Below, piece by piece: positions 18,831 through 28,458 of a stretch of 42,875 nucleotides of DNA (the first letter of the stretch is position 1; the number at the start of each line of letters is the position of its first letter). Made by a program: the position numbers and the translations under genes. Source of the stretch: Gammaproteobacteria bacterium. Lineage in GTDB: Bacteria > Pseudomonadota > Gammaproteobacteria > Steroidobacterales > GCA-2729495. The stretch spans positions 1 through 42,875 of the forward strand of contig JASLMV010000021.1 of assembly GCA_030746435.1 (NCBI GenBank). The letters are read 5' to 3'. The notes beneath the pieces were generated by a model, which searched no databases, was not told where the DNA came from, and saw only the letters and a list, made by a program, of their open reading frames with translations.

Positions 18831-19005
18831 CGCAGGAGCGCCTATAGCATTCATAGCGTTCGTGCTGACTGCTTGTGGGAGCGGCTTTAGCCGCGAAGCA
18901 GCCTGGTTTGGATTACACGTATGTAACTTCGCGTCGCTACGCGACTAAAAAATTTGCATGGCCGAATGCATGCATATTCGGTTCGCGCCTAAAGGCGCTC
19001 CCACA
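18831..19005. repeat. REP-like hairpin cluster
   Basis: In the 256 bases between parC and the FimV-like gene lie one forward unit (18874-18897, TGTGGGAGCGGCTTTAGCCGCGAA), one inverted unit (18982-19005) and a partial forward copy near 18831-18847 (GCAGGAGCGCCTATAGC). The inverted copy has GCGCC and GGCGC where the forward one has GCGGC and GCCGC, so both arms changed together. Between them are smaller inverted repeats: TCGCGT/ACGCGA (18929-18944) and CCGAAT/ATTCGG around 18962-18981. The arrangement resembles a BIME. No REP-associated transposase is in the window. Confidence 0.75.
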
Positions 19006-19024
19006 GTAGGATTAGCCAGCCGCG

Positions 19025-21022
19025 CTAGTTCTTGTCGTTCACGTGGTTGGCAAACGCTTCCTCAACTTCCTCAGCTTCGAGAATCTGGCTGGCCGTCATC
19101 TCGTCTTCGTAGTCCTGGGACAGCAACCCAAGTGCCTGGGTCAGTGTCTCGGACATCTTGTCGTTGAGGGTTCCGTGGTCGGCTTCTTCCGATAGTGATT
19201 GCAGGTTGCTCATCGTCTCTTCCTCGGAAACACTCGGCAGGTCCGGGAGTTCCTCCGTCGGTGCTTCCTCATCAACCGGGTCATCGTCGGTAGCGTCGAG
19301 CTGACCGAAGAGCTTGCGCATAGTCCCGGTACCATCCAATTCGCTGTTGACCCTGGTTGCAGCGTCGTCTTCGCTGAACTCAGGTGCATTCAGAAGTTCG
19401 GTGTTATCGTGTGAAGTCGGCGCTGTATCCGCCTTTTCGCGCAGGCTTAAGCGGGGGGAATCGCCGATTGTCGGCAGGTCCGCAGTCCGCTGCACATGGT
19501 CTTCTTCCGTATCGTCCGTCGCTGCACCCGTACTCAGGTCGAAATCGACCGCGGTGCTCTGGTCTGCCGCGCTGGATTCGCTAACGCCGACACCTCCGGC
19601 GGGTGCTACGGTTTCACCCACCGGTATGGGTTCGGGCTCAACTTCAGGTTCAGGCGTTGCTGTCGAATCCGCTTCCGGCTCTGCGGCTACCGGGACGCTT
19701 TCCGGCAACTCTGCCGCCGGCGTGGTCGCCGCGCCGTCATAGTCTTCGACCGGTGCGGGCACGGCATCAAATATACGCGTAGGTTTGGATTCGCGGCCCA
19801 GGAAACGGCGACCTGCCACGAACAGGGCTGCCAACAGCAGACCGGCAAGGGCGCCGAACGAGAGCACTTTGAAAACCGACTGGCCACTTTCTTCCGGCTC
19901 GGTCGCGGCGAGTTCGGACGGTTCCCCAGCCACTGGCGCCACAGCAGTTTCGACAGTTGCTTCCGGAGCAGTAAACGGGCTCGGAGCGACTTCGGCAGCA
20001 TCCAGGCTAGCCGAGTATTCGCTTGTAACCGTCGGTGGCAGATCCGTAGCTTCGACGGACATCGGTGTCTCGGTTACGAACTCGCTTACCGGCGCCGATT
20101 CTTCCGGCGCGGGCAATGACAGTTCTGAAGTCTGCACAACGACATCTGCTTCGCGGCGGACCGGCTCGGGTCTCGCAATCAGTCCGGGTGCGGGTGTCTC
20201 CGGCGCAAGCGGTTGTGCTGCGATCGGTTGTGCGCCGGCAGCTACGGTTTCAGGCACAGCCGGGTCGGCGGTTACGCTGTACTTACCTGGCCGGGCTTCG
20301 GCCAGCATCGCTTCGCCCGGTATCTTCAGGACAGCGCCGAGCTTGATGAAATCGGGGTTGCCGCGGACGAAAGCATGGGGGTTAAGGTCGAATATCTGTT
20401 GTGCTACATCCCAGGTGCTACCGACGGGGCGGCCGGAAACTTTCTCGGCAATAGCCGACAGCGAGTCGCCCGAGCGCACCCGGTAAGATTCGCCTGCAGC
20501 TACCGGGCCGGAACTCGGGGCAAGCGCAGCGCTCGATTCGGCAGGCTGCGGTTGTGTTGCTGTAGCCGGCCTCGCAACGGGCGCAGCAACAGGTGTGGCA
20601 ACCTTTGCCGGAGCCGCGGGCCGGGCAGCGACCGGTTCGGGGGCAGGCGCAAGCTGCCTGGCCGGGTTCGTTACCGGCAGGTTAAGCATGACGATGTAGT
20701 TGCGGGTAAATGCAATCGTCCCGGGGCAATCAACCTTGAGACGTATCTCGTACATCGGCTCGTACATCGGTTGAACGGAACTGATCTCGAGTGGGTATTC
20801 ACCAGGGCGCGATGTTGACGGCACCCTGACGCGTAATTTGTCAGCGTTCTTAATCTCGCTGCCTGGCGACATCGAACTTACGCAATTAGGTGCGAGACTT
20901 TCACCCTTGCCGATGCGTGCCGTGGCCGATCCGCTGAACGGCTGACCGATGGCCGACTGTACCTTGAGATCACCGAGCGACAGAGCGCCTGCCGGGTCCG
21001 CCTGCAGCATTGCGACGGCCAT
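19025..21022 (-). CDS. FimV-like LysM-domain inner-membrane protein (divergent paralogue)
   Basis: At least 665 residues. The N-terminal block LSLGDLKVQSAIGQPFSGSA corresponds to the FimV start, which in true FimV reads LGLGDIQLDSALNQPF. C47 and C99 in the following periplasmic domain could form a disulfide. A proline/alanine-rich linker leads to a LysM domain (about 179-236, YRVRSGDSLSAIAEKV to LGAVLKIPG), another linker and one membrane segment (about 384-404, VLSFGALAGLLLAALFVAG). An acidic cytoplasmic tail follows, without an obvious FimV TPR motif. The first ATG (21022) leaves only part of a signal peptide; codons upstream (INRGILVAG) complete it, but have no standard start and lie behind an in-frame TAA. 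It follows a fimX-like gene on the same strand. Confidence 0.8.
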   Translation of the reverse strand: MAVAMLQADPAGALSLGDLKVQSAIGQPFSGSATARIGKGESLAPNCVSSMSPGSEIKNADKLRVRVPSTSRPGEYPLEISSVQPMYEPMYEIRLKVDCPGTIAFTRNYIVMLNLPVTNPARQLAPAPEPVAARPAAPAKVATPVAAPVARPATATQPQPAESSAALAPSSGPVAAGESYRVRSGDSLSAIAEKVSGRPVGSTWDVAQQIFDLNPHAFVRGNPDFIKLGAVLKIPGEAMLAEARPGKYSVTADPAVPETVAAGAQPIAAQPLAPETPAPGLIARPEPVRREADVVVQTSELSLPAPEESAPVSEFVTETPMSVEATDLPPTVTSEYSASLDAAEVAPSPFTAPEATVETAVAPVAGEPSELAATEPEESGQSVFKVLSFGALAGLLLAALFVAGRRFLGRESKPTRIFDAVPAPVEDYDGAATTPAAELPESVPVAAEPEADSTATPEPEVEPEPIPVGETVAPAGGVGVSESSAADQSTAVDFDLSTGAATDDTEEDHVQRTADLPTIGDSPRLSLREKADTAPTSHDNTELLNAPEFSEDDAATRVNSELDGTGTMRKLFGQLDATDDDPVDEEAPTEELPDLPSVSEEETMSNLQSLSEEADHGTLNDKMSETLTQALGLLSQDYEDEMTASQILEAEEVEEAFANHVNDKN

Positions 21023-21094
21023 ACCGGCGACCAGAATTCCACGGTTGATCGTTACCCGTGAAGCAGAAAGTACGTTTAAGCTCGAGTGCGGTTT

Positions 21095-21154
21095 TTACCG
21101 CAGTGCCAGGGCAATATCCCTGGTTAGCATGGCCCGCTTGTTTTGCCTGGACAT
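21095..21154 (-). other. Possible 19-codon leader ORF before the FimV-like gene
   Basis: ATG at 21154 is preceded by GAGGAGTAAAGGG, the best ribosome-binding site in the region. The frame reads MSRQNKRAMLTRDIALALR and stops at TAA (21097-21095). It is in the same frame as the FimV-like gene: after the TAA, 24 sense codons run to its first ATG. It may be a leader peptide that couples translation, or the true start of the gene broken by a nonsense codon. Confidence 0.4.
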
Positions 21155-21318
21155 CCCTTTACTCCTCACGCAGCGCATCTGAGGCTCTCTTACGCATATC
21201 GGCGTATAAAGCCACTTTTTTGCGTTGCTTTAAACGAAAAGTGTCTCGTTTTATATGTGCCATTAGGGGGTTACTGTTAACTGAGCCTGTAAGTGTGAAC
21301 TGCGTCACATTTAGTGGG

Positions 21319-23418
21319 TCATTCCTCGAGGGCCAGCGCGAGCGTCGTCTGTGTCGAGTTATTGACGTCTTCGAGCACTATTTCGCTGCTCTGGACGTAG
21401 TTGCCCTGTATATGGGCGACGCCAAGTTGCCAGAGTACCGCCATGGTATTGGCGTCCTGCACACGTTCGGCAATCGTCTGGATGCCCTTGTCGGCAGCAT
21501 GGCGACAAAGCTCCTTGATCTTGTTCTGGATGTTCGGGTTTTTGTGCAGGCCCTGCATCAGGCTAGCGTCTATCTTGAGGTAGTCCATCGGTATCAGGTC
21601 GATTACACGACTTGATTCGTCATTCTGGCCAAAATGGTCAACAGCGAATCTGAAGCCCAGTTTGCGCAACTTCTCCGACAGACTTTGGGTCTGACGCAGG
21701 TGCTTGTTGACGACTTCCTCGGCAATTTCGAAGCAGACCTTTGTCGGCGGTATTTTGGCCTCGGCAGCCTGTGATTGCAGCCATTCGGCCAGCGTCTCAT
21801 CGAGCAATGAGTCCCTGGAAAGGCGGATGAAAACCAGTTTGGCGTTGTTGGCAGCACAGAAAGAGATCGATGCGCCGATGATCCAGCGGTCGATGTTCTT
21901 GACCAGCCCGGTACGCTCGGCAACCGGCATGAATTCGCTGGGCAGCACCGTGTTGCCGTCTTCGTCGAGCATTCGCACCAGGGTGTCGAAGGCGCCTTCG
22001 ATATCCACGTTCAGGCTTGCAATCGGTTGATGTTCCAGGCGCAGCCGGTTTTCCATGAGCGCCCCGCGTATGCGTGGTACCCAGACAGAATCATCCTGGC
22101 GGATTTTCTTCGCCTCACCGCTCGACTCGCACAGTTCAATCCGGTTGCCGCCCTCGGCTCTTGCGGTTGAGCACGCAAGTTCGGAATCTGCGACCAGGTT
22201 AATTACCGGTTTCTTATCAGAATCGACCTCGCACAGGCCGATAGAGCAGGTGATAACGGTTGAGCGTTCCGAGTATTCGAACACGGTTTCCAACATCAAG
22301 TTTAAAAACTGTTTGGCCCATGCTTCTACGTCAGCCATGGTTCCGCGTTCCAGCATGACGGTGAACATCGTGCCGCCGAAACGGCCGCAGATATCGCCTG
22401 GCTGGGTAAGCTCTTTGAGTAGCTGAGCAAGCTGGGAGAGTGCCGCCTCGGTACCCATGAGCCCTATATCCCGGTGGGCACGTGAAAATTTGTCAGGCCG
22501 TATATAGGCGAGCGCGCGGACTCCGCCCTGGGGCGGCTCGGTTAGCCGCTCGGTTACGGTATTCAGAAAATGCTGGCGATTGAGAAAGCCGGTTACCTGA
22601 TCCCGTTGTATAGCCAGTTCTACGAGTTTTTCAGGGCTGCTCGATTCGTTATTGAGTTCAGGCGCTACAAGCATGCGTACGGCCGGTGCGCCCTCGTGCT
22701 CCACACTTTCGAGACTAAACGCAACGGGAAATTCCTCACCTCCGGGCCGTAGTCCGCAAATGTCCAGTGTTGAGTCCTGCCATTTGCCCCGCTGACACGC
22801 GACCAGGGCGCCTTTTAGCGCCGTCCGATCAGACTCGCGGCACATGTCCATGACCGTATGGCCAATCAGGTTCTCGCCGTCCGGCTGCTCGAACAGCTCC
22901 AGCCAGGCCGGGTTGGCATTTACAATGATGCCCTCCTGGATATCCGCAATTGCCTCGACCGATACCTGCTTCAGGGAGTTCAGCTCCTGCTTGTACTGGT
23001 TCGCAGAGCCCATGACGCGCTCGAGTGCATTCTCGAGCCAGTAGGAATGCAGTTCGCGGCTGGTGACTGCCAGGAAACGGTCCGTGTTGGCCAGTGTTAC
23101 GATGTCACGCGCGCCGGTTTCCATGGCTTTGGCGATCACGTCCTCGGCAATCGCATCGCATACCAGAATAACGGGCACATGTGGGCCGCAGGTATTGCGG
23201 ACCTGGCATATGTGCTTGAGGTTGTCGTGGTTGCCCGTATCGAAAGGAAGAATAAGATCGGGGGTGTTGTTAGCTATTGCAGACTCCAGGTCATCCTGGG
23301 GGCCTACCTTGATGCAATGGGCGGCATGCCCCGCGTCACGGAGTGCCGTATTGACGGCAGCTACGTGATCATCATCCGGGGTAACTACGAGCACAGAAAT
23401 ACTGGTCGAGTCGCTCAC
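21319..23418 (-). CDS. fimX: FimX-like protein: receiver, PAS, degenerate GGDEF and EAL domains
   Basis: A 699-residue cytosolic protein with the domain order and size of Pseudomonas FimX, which binds c-di-GMP through an inactive EAL domain and controls type IV pilus assembly and polarity. Receiver-like domain about 5-125; PAS about 150-255 (VEAIADIQEGIIVNANPAWLELF). GGDEF domain from about 270 with GRFGGTMF (345-352) in place of GGDEF. EAL domain with FDTLVRML where EALLRW is expected; DYLKIDASLM and QGNYVQSSE are kept. Both enzyme sites are therefore degenerate. I start it at GTG 23418, which has AGAAGG 6 bases upstream; the frame is open 19 codons further. It precedes the FimV-like gene, supporting a pilus role. 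Confidence 0.83.
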   Translation of the reverse strand: MSDSTSISVLVVTPDDDHVAAVNTALRDAGHAAHCIKVGPQDDLESAIANNTPDLILPFDTGNHDNLKHICQVRNTCGPHVPVILVCDAIAEDVIAKAMETGARDIVTLANTDRFLAVTSRELHSYWLENALERVMGSANQYKQELNSLKQVSVEAIADIQEGIIVNANPAWLELFEQPDGENLIGHTVMDMCRESDRTALKGALVACQRGKWQDSTLDICGLRPGGEEFPVAFSLESVEHEGAPAVRMLVAPELNNESSSPEKLVELAIQRDQVTGFLNRQHFLNTVTERLTEPPQGGVRALAYIRPDKFSRAHRDIGLMGTEAALSQLAQLLKELTQPGDICGRFGGTMFTVMLERGTMADVEAWAKQFLNLMLETVFEYSERSTVITCSIGLCEVDSDKKPVINLVADSELACSTARAEGGNRIELCESSGEAKKIRQDDSVWVPRIRGALMENRLRLEHQPIASLNVDIEGAFDTLVRMLDEDGNTVLPSEFMPVAERTGLVKNIDRWIIGASISFCAANNAKLVFIRLSRDSLLDETLAEWLQSQAAEAKIPPTKVCFEIAEEVVNKHLRQTQSLSEKLRKLGFRFAVDHFGQNDESSRVIDLIPMDYLKIDASLMQGLHKNPNIQNKIKELCRHAADKGIQTIAERVQDANTMAVLWQLGVAHIQGNYVQSSEIVLEDVNNSTQTTLALALEE

Positions 23419-23730
23419 ACAACACCTTCTTTCGTCATAATTTTGGTGGCCCACGCCGACTAAAAACATCGGCAAGGCCAGTAATTTAGCGGGCTGCGGG
23501 GAATCCGAGTGTGACCTGAGTCGGAAAATGTGAACTCGGTTCGATTATGTAAGACGGGCTGTTTTCCGGGTCCCGGACACGCGCCGGGGGGGCCTGCGGA
23601 GGTCCGGGCAGACGTTACGCAAGCAGTGTCTCGCTTTCCGGTATTAGCCGGTATGATAGGCGCCCGTTCCGGGGCGGATAAGGTCCTGCGTTGCGCTGTT
23701 CGCGTACCCGAATAATGACGAGAGTGAATA
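23419..23730. other. Intergenic region between fimX and efp
   Basis: This 312-base gap separates two divergent genes and should hold both promoters. A TATGAT at 23652-23657 could be the efp -10, but I find no convincing -35 at 16 to 18 bases. CCCGGAC (23572-23578) and GTCCGGG (23602-23608) form an inverted repeat around a 23-base GC-rich loop, without a T tract. The ribosome-binding sequence of efp is GAGAGTGA. Nothing else is recognised. Confidence 0.5.
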
Positions 23731-24300
23731 ATGGCTTCATACAGCACCAACGAGTTTCGATCCGGCCTCAAGCTGCTCATTGACGGCGACCCGTGCGCGA
23801 TTATCGAGAACGAATTCGTTAAGCCCGGTAAAGGGCAGGCATTCAACCGGGTCAAGATACGTAACCTGAAGACCGGGCGTGTCGTTGACCGTACTTACAA
23901 GTCCGGTGAGTCGGTGGAAGCAGCGGACGTAGTTGAGTATGAAATGCAGTACCTGTACAGCGACGGGGAGTACTGGCATTTCATGGACCCGCAAAGTTAC
24001 GAACAGTACGCGGCGGGTGACGCTGCCGTTGCGGATGCGAGTAAATGGCTCAAGGAAGAAGATGTGTGCAACGTAACGCTGTGGAACGGCGATCCGCTGC
24101 TCGTCGAGCCACCGAATTTTGTCGAGCTTAAGATTGTTGAGACCGATCCCGGGCTGAAAGGTGATACCGCGCAGGGCGGCATCAAGCCCGCGAAACTCGA
24201 AACGGGTGCAACGGTGCGGGTGCCTCTATTTATAGAAGAGGGCGAGGTGATCAAGGTAAATACCCGCACCGGCGAATACGTTTCCCGCGTGAAAGACTAA
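23731..24300 (+). CDS. efp: Elongation factor P
   Basis: A 189-residue three-domain tRNA-mimic that relieves ribosome stalling at polyproline stretches. The modified lysine is K34 at the loop tip ([11 protein letters not shown]), the EpmA-type beta-lysylation context rather than the arginine used by the EarP route. The C-terminal half contains [20 protein letters not shown] and ends YVSRVKD. It overlaps epmA tail to tail by 4 bases, so factor and modifying enzyme are directly paired. Confidence 0.97.
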   Translation: MASYSTNEFRSGLKLLIDGDPCAIIENEFVKPGKGQAFNRVKIRNLKTGRVVDRTYKSGESVEAADVVEYEMQYLYSDGEYWHFMDPQSYEQYAAGDAAVADASKWLKEEDVCNVTLWNGDPLLVEPPNFVELKIVETDPGLKGDTAQGGIKPAKLETGATVRVPLFIEEGEVIKVNTRTGEYVSRVKD

Positions 24301-25295
24301 GAGGGTGTCTGGCGTCCCGGAATAAAGCTCATAACTGCGGCAAGCGATTCCTGGCCGCTGGTTACCATGAGCAGGCGGTCCAGGCCGACGGCGACGCCCG
24401 AACAGTCGGGTAGACCCGCTTCGAGCGCATCCAGCAGTAGATTATCCGGTTGCATATCCGGCCGTCCGCGTGCCCGGCGAAGCTCGCGGTCCAATGCAAA
24501 CCTTTGCGCCTGTTCGGCCGCATTCCCGAGTTCATGAAAACCGTTGGCGAGTTCCACCCCGTTAAGAAAAACTTCGAAGCGCAGGGCCGTTGCCGGGTCA
24601 TCCGGATTAATGCGCGCGAGCATAGCCTGTTCGGCCGGGTAGCCGTCCACGACAACCAGCAAATCTTTAGGCAAACCGGGGCAAACGAGATGCGTGGCTA
24701 ACAGATCCAGCCAGGCCTGGCGATCGTCTCCCAGGCTGGCCACAAGCTCGTCGTTCAAAATATCGCCGAGATGTTGTCGTGCTGCCGAGCGCAATTCATC
24801 CAGTTCGGCTTTCAGGGGATTGACCGAGCAGTTCTGCACGAACGCATCCGTATAGCTAATCCGCAGGTTTTGGCTGACAGGATTGCTGCCGTGCTCGCTG
24901 AGTTCGCAGAGCAACTCACAAGTTTCGTCAGTTATAGCCCCAAGGCCAAAACCGCATCGGTACCACTCGATCATCGTAAATTCGGGTTGATGCCGGTCGC
25001 CGCATTCGCCATCGCGGAATACTTTGCCGATCTGAAAAATATCCGGGCTGCCTGCGGCGAGCAGCCGTTTCATGTGATATTCGGGCGAGGTACGCAGGAA
25101 CAGCGGGGAGTCTGAAACCACTGTTGCAGCGCTTATGCTGTCGATGTTCGGATCCGTAACCCCGGTTTCGCAGAGTACCGGCGTTTCCACCTCGGTAACG
25201 CCGCGCATCGCGAAAAAGTTCCTTGCCGTCGCGAGCGCCGTCGCCCGTTGCCGGACGCTGTCCCAGTCAGCGGAGGGTCGCCACTTTTCCGTCAC
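24297..25295 (-). CDS. epmA: EF-P beta-lysylation protein EpmA (PoxA/GenX)
   Basis: A 332-residue class II lysyl-tRNA synthetase-like enzyme without the anticodon-binding domain. It attaches (R)-beta-lysine to K34 of EF-P. Visible motifs: [79 protein letters not shown] and the C-terminal [12 protein letters not shown]. It begins with GTG at 25295, overlapping the psd stop by 4 bases (GTGA). The partner epmB, the 2,3-aminomutase, is not in this window. Confidence 0.96.
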   Translation of the reverse strand: MTEKWRPSADWDSVRQRATALATARNFFAMRGVTEVETPVLCETGVTDPNIDSISAATVVSDSPLFLRTSPEYHMKRLLAAGSPDIFQIGKVFRDGECGDRHQPEFTMIEWYRCGFGLGAITDETCELLCELSEHGSNPVSQNLRISYTDAFVQNCSVNPLKAELDELRSAARQHLGDILNDELVASLGDDRQAWLDLLATHLVCPGLPKDLLVVVDGYPAEQAMLARINPDDPATALRFEVFLNGVELANGFHELGNAAEQAQRFALDRELRRARGRPDMQPDNLLLDALEAGLPDCSGVAVGLDRLLMVTSGQESLAAVMSFIPGRQTPS

Positions 25296-26170
25296 GGTTG
25301 CGTCTTGACCTTAAGCGCACCGATGCGCTGTCTGGCCTGGACGCACGTGCCCGCAGCGGCCGCCTCGAGCCACTCGATACCGGCATCTGGTGCAATAAAC
25401 ACCACAGTCGAGCCCAGGTTAAAATGACCCACGTAGTCGCCACGGGCGAAATGCAATGCGTCGCCGGTACTGAAATCCATGTGCATGACCTGGCCGTCGG
25501 CAGGCGGGGTGATTTCGCCGGCCCATGCCGTCGAAATACTCGCGACATTCATTGCCCCGACCAGTACCAGGGCAAAGGGCCCGTTGTCGCCACGAAACTT
25601 ATACACCAGCCGTTCGTTCAGTGCATACAGATTTTTTATCGCTGCCGTCGTGCGCACGTTCACCGAGTAGAGCAGGCCGGGAATAAATATTGTTTTCTCC
25701 AGGATCCCGTCCATGGGCAAATGGACGCGATGGTAGTTATGTGGCGCGAGGTAGATTGTTGCGAAGGCACTGTTGGCCAGTGTGCCGGCCAGTTCTGCGT
25801 CACCGAGCAAGTCGGCTGCCCGGTATTCGACTCCCTTGGCTTGCAAGAGCTGACCCGCGCGTACGTAACCCGATTGTGCGACCATGCCGTCGGCAGGGCT
25901 CAGCAACGAGTCAGGCCGGGGGTCAGCCGGCCGCGCTTCCGGTTTGAGTTCGCGGGTAAAAAAATCATTGAAGGTGGCGTAGCCTTTAGGGACCTCGGCT
26001 GCTGCTTCCAGCTGGTTTACGCAATATAACCACGCGAAGCCGCGTATCAGCAGGTTCTTAAACCAGCGCACCCTGCTGCGGCTGAGCCGGTAGACGCACT
26101 TGCCCATGGCCCGCGCCGGCAGCCATGTCTGGAAACGTATAAGCAGGCTATCTGTCAGGGACATGGGCAT
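25292..26170 (-). CDS. psd: Phosphatidylserine decarboxylase proenzyme
   Basis: A 292-residue membrane-associated enzyme that makes phosphatidylethanolamine. The autocleavage site LGST lies at 252-255, so S254 becomes the pyruvoyl group, the same position as in E. coli. D94 in SPADGMV and H147 in APHNYHRVHLP complete the Asp-His-Ser triad. The N-terminal 60 residues are amphipathic and fit membrane binding. It is divergent from prmB across about 75 bases and overlaps epmA by 4 bases; psd and epmA are also near neighbours in E. coli. Confidence 0.96.
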   Translation of the reverse strand: MPMSLTDSLLIRFQTWLPARAMGKCVYRLSRSRVRWFKNLLIRGFAWLYCVNQLEAAAEVPKGYATFNDFFTRELKPEARPADPRPDSLLSPADGMVAQSGYVRAGQLLQAKGVEYRAADLLGDAELAGTLANSAFATIYLAPHNYHRVHLPMDGILEKTIFIPGLLYSVNVRTTAAIKNLYALNERLVYKFRGDNGPFALVLVGAMNVASISTAWAGEITPPADGQVMHMDFSTGDALHFARGDYVGHFNLGSTVVFIAPDAGIEWLEAAAAGTCVQARQRIGALKVKTQP

Positions 26171-26244
26171 CGAATCAGGCAGGAAGACACGGGATCGGGC
26201 AGGGCGCGGCGCGTTATTTTACACTTCCGCAACAATAACGACTT

Positions 26245-27138
26245 ATGGTTTTGGAAAATCAATCGATCCCAAGCGTCGGTGACCTGCTCGTGGAAGTCGA
26301 GCAGCGTTTCGCAGGCGCGGAGCTTTTTTTCGGGCATGGTACGGACAATGCGCGTGATGAAGCGGCGGCACTGGTGTTTCACGTGCTGGGCCTTGAGCAT
26401 GGCGGCGCGCCGGGAAATTATGCTGAGCCGGTCAGCGAGGAGCAGCGCCTCGAAGTGCTGGGGTTGGCGGCCAGGCGTGTACAGGAGCGCAAGCCGCTGC
26501 CTTACCTGCTCGGCGAGGCCTGGTTTGCCGGCCTGAACTTCATGATCGACGAGCGGGTGCTGATCCCGCGTTCGCCCATTGCCGAACTGATTGCAACCCG
26601 CTTTGAACCCTGGCTGGATGCAGGCCGGATACGCTCCATACTCGAGGTAGGTACCGGCAGTGCATGTTTAGCTATCGCCTGCGCAAGTGCTTTTCCCGGG
26701 GCAAAGGTCGTGGCGACCGATATTTCGGCCGATGCACTTGCGGTCGCCCGTATAAATGTTGCGAAACACGATGTTGCCGGCCGGGTGCAACTGGTGGAGG
26801 CCGATCACCTGGACGGCATACGGGGCACCTACGATCTCATAATTGCCAATCCCCCTTACGTACCTCGGGATGAAATGGCCGCGCTGGCGGCCGAGTACCG
26901 CCATGAACCGGCACTGGGCCTCGTAAGCGGTGCGGACGGTCTGGATTCGGCGCGGCGAATCCTGCAAGATGCCCCCGGTTTACTCAATGCCGATGGTTTA
27001 CTGGTGCTTGAGGTCGGTGCGCAGTGGCAGGCGATTGAGGAGGCATTCCCCGATTTGGCCTTCACCTGGCCCGAGTTCGAGCACGGTGGTATCGGCGTTG
27101 CAGTGGTGCAAGCGGCTGATTTGTTCAGTCGGGCATGA
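26245..27138 (+). CDS. prmB: Ribosomal protein L3 N5-glutamine methyltransferase
   Basis: A 297-residue SAM-dependent methyltransferase of the HemK/PrmC family. Motif I reads ILEVGTGSACLAIACA, and the amide-methylating NPPYV motif is at 202-206. An N-terminal helical domain (1-100) binds the substrate. PrmB rather than PrmC is favoured by the following aroC, as in E. coli, and by the PLPYLLGEAWFAGLNF segment. PrmB methylates a glutamine of L3 in the large subunit. It lies 28 bases before aroC. Confidence 0.93.
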   Translation: MVLENQSIPSVGDLLVEVEQRFAGAELFFGHGTDNARDEAAALVFHVLGLEHGGAPGNYAEPVSEEQRLEVLGLAARRVQERKPLPYLLGEAWFAGLNFMIDERVLIPRSPIAELIATRFEPWLDAGRIRSILEVGTGSACLAIACASAFPGAKVVATDISADALAVARINVAKHDVAGRVQLVEADHLDGIRGTYDLIIANPPYVPRDEMAALAAEYRHEPALGLVSGADGLDSARRILQDAPGLLNADGLLVLEVGAQWQAIEEAFPDLAFTWPEFEHGGIGVAVVQAADLFSRA

Positions 27139-27166
27139 TTTTGACGAAATGCTGTGAGCAGCAGAA

Positions 27167-28246
27167 ATGGCAGGTAACTCGATCGGCAAACTGTTTTGCG
27201 TGACCACCTACGGTGAAAGTCACGGGCCGGCTATTGGCGCCGTCGTCGATGGCTGCCCGCCGGGTATGCCGCTGAGCGAGGCCGATATACAGCCGGACCT
27301 GGACCGGCGGCGGCCCGGTAAATCCCGCCATCACAGCCCACGGAACGAGCCCGACCAGATCAGGATACTGTCGGGTGTGTTCGAGGGCATCACCACCGGT
27401 ACCCCCATCGGGCTGGCGATCGATAACGTCGACCAGAAGTCGAAAGACTACAGCGACATCAAGGACAAGTTCCGGCCGGGGCACGCCGACTACACCTATT
27501 ATCAGAAGTACGGCATTCGTGATTACCGGGGCGGCGGGCGTTCGTCTGCGCGTGAGACGGCGATGCGTGTTGCTGCAGGCGCCATTGCCCGCAAGTACCT
27601 GCGCGAGAGCGCAGGCATCGAGATCAACGGTTATGTGGCCCAGCTGGGCCCGATTCACCTCGAGGCCAAAGACCTCAGCGTCGTGAACGACAACCCGTTC
27701 TTCTGCGCGGACCCGGAGCGGCTGCCGGAACTCGAAGAGTATATGGACGGGCTTCGCAAGGAAGGCAACTCCATCGGTGCACGGATTAATGTCTGTGCCA
27801 CCGGCGTGCCCGTCGGTCTGGGTGAGCCGGTGTTCGACAAGCTGGAAGCGGACATCGCACACGGACTGATGAGCATCAATGCCGTGAAGGGCGTTGAGTT
27901 CGGCGACGGTTTCGCGGTTATCGAGCAGAAGGGCAGCGAGCACCGGGATGAGATGACGCCCGAGGGTTTTCGCAGCAACTCCGCCGGCGGGACGCTGGGC
28001 GGGATTTCGTCGGGGCAGGATATTCTGGCCAGCATCGCGCTCAAGCCAACCTCCAGTATTAGTATCGGAGGCGACACGGTGGACAAACAAGGCAAGGCGG
28101 CCGATATCGCCACCAAGGGGCGGCACGACCCATGCGTGGGGTTGCGCGCCACACCGATTGCCGAAGCCATGCTGGCGATTGTGCTCCTGGATCACTACCT
28201 GCGTAACCGCGGACAAAATGCCGATGTATTAGTTGAGATTCCATAA
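27167..28246 (+). CDS. aroC: Chorismate synthase
   Basis: A 359-residue FMN-dependent enzyme that makes chorismate from EPSP, the last common step to aromatic amino acids. Family blocks: [12 protein letters not shown] near the N-terminus, [23 protein letters not shown] split across the active site, [11 protein letters not shown], and [20 protein letters not shown]. The C-terminal [19 protein letters not shown] is intact. It forms a prmB-aroC pair. The large opposite-strand frame covering it is a shadow. Confidence 0.97.
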   Translation: MAGNSIGKLFCVTTYGESHGPAIGAVVDGCPPGMPLSEADIQPDLDRRRPGKSRHHSPRNEPDQIRILSGVFEGITTGTPIGLAIDNVDQKSKDYSDIKDKFRPGHADYTYYQKYGIRDYRGGGRSSARETAMRVAAGAIARKYLRESAGIEINGYVAQLGPIHLEAKDLSVVNDNPFFCADPERLPELEEYMDGLRKEGNSIGARINVCATGVPVGLGEPVFDKLEADIAHGLMSINAVKGVEFGDGFAVIEQKGSEHRDEMTPEGFRSNSAGGTLGGISSGQDILASIALKPTSSISIGGDTVDKQGKAADIATKGRHDPCVGLRATPIAEAMLAIVLLDHYLRNRGQNADVLVEIP

Positions 28247-28458
28247 ATAAGTATTTGATAAGTAATATAAATAGTTGATATACCGATAAGCTCTGCGAGT
28301 GCAGTCCGGCGGCAACCGGGCAAGCCGCCCGCCGGGCTCGCGAAAAACAGGCTGCTTGCGACCTCTGTATTTGTAATCGCCGCATAAATCCCTATATTTG
28401 CCTGCCTTCGCGGTGTCAGGCTTCGCCCGGCATTGGCGAACAGCAGGATGCATTGAAC
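28247..28458 (+). other. aroC-asd intergenic region
   Basis: The first 50 bases are strikingly AT-rich for this genome and contain TTGATA, TATAAA and TATACC elements plus two GATAAG copies, a likely promoter for asd. A GC-rich stretch follows in which CCGGCGG can pair with CCGCCGG around a long loop; it has no T tract. No lysine riboswitch is recognisable and the region is too short for a complete one. Confidence 0.4.

Noticed and set aside
21250-21318. Sigma54 promoter (TGGCAC on the minus strand) before the FimV-like gene
   Set aside because: The -24-like TGGCAC is not followed by a TTGC element at the required spacing.
27125-28216. Minus-strand frame of 363 codons opposite aroC
   Set aside because: aroC is unmistakable on the plus strand; the antisense product resembles no family and has no ribosome-binding site.
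28247-28458. Lysine riboswitch upstream of asd
   Set aside because: The region is too short for the roughly 170-base aptamer plus expression platform and lacks its conserved core.
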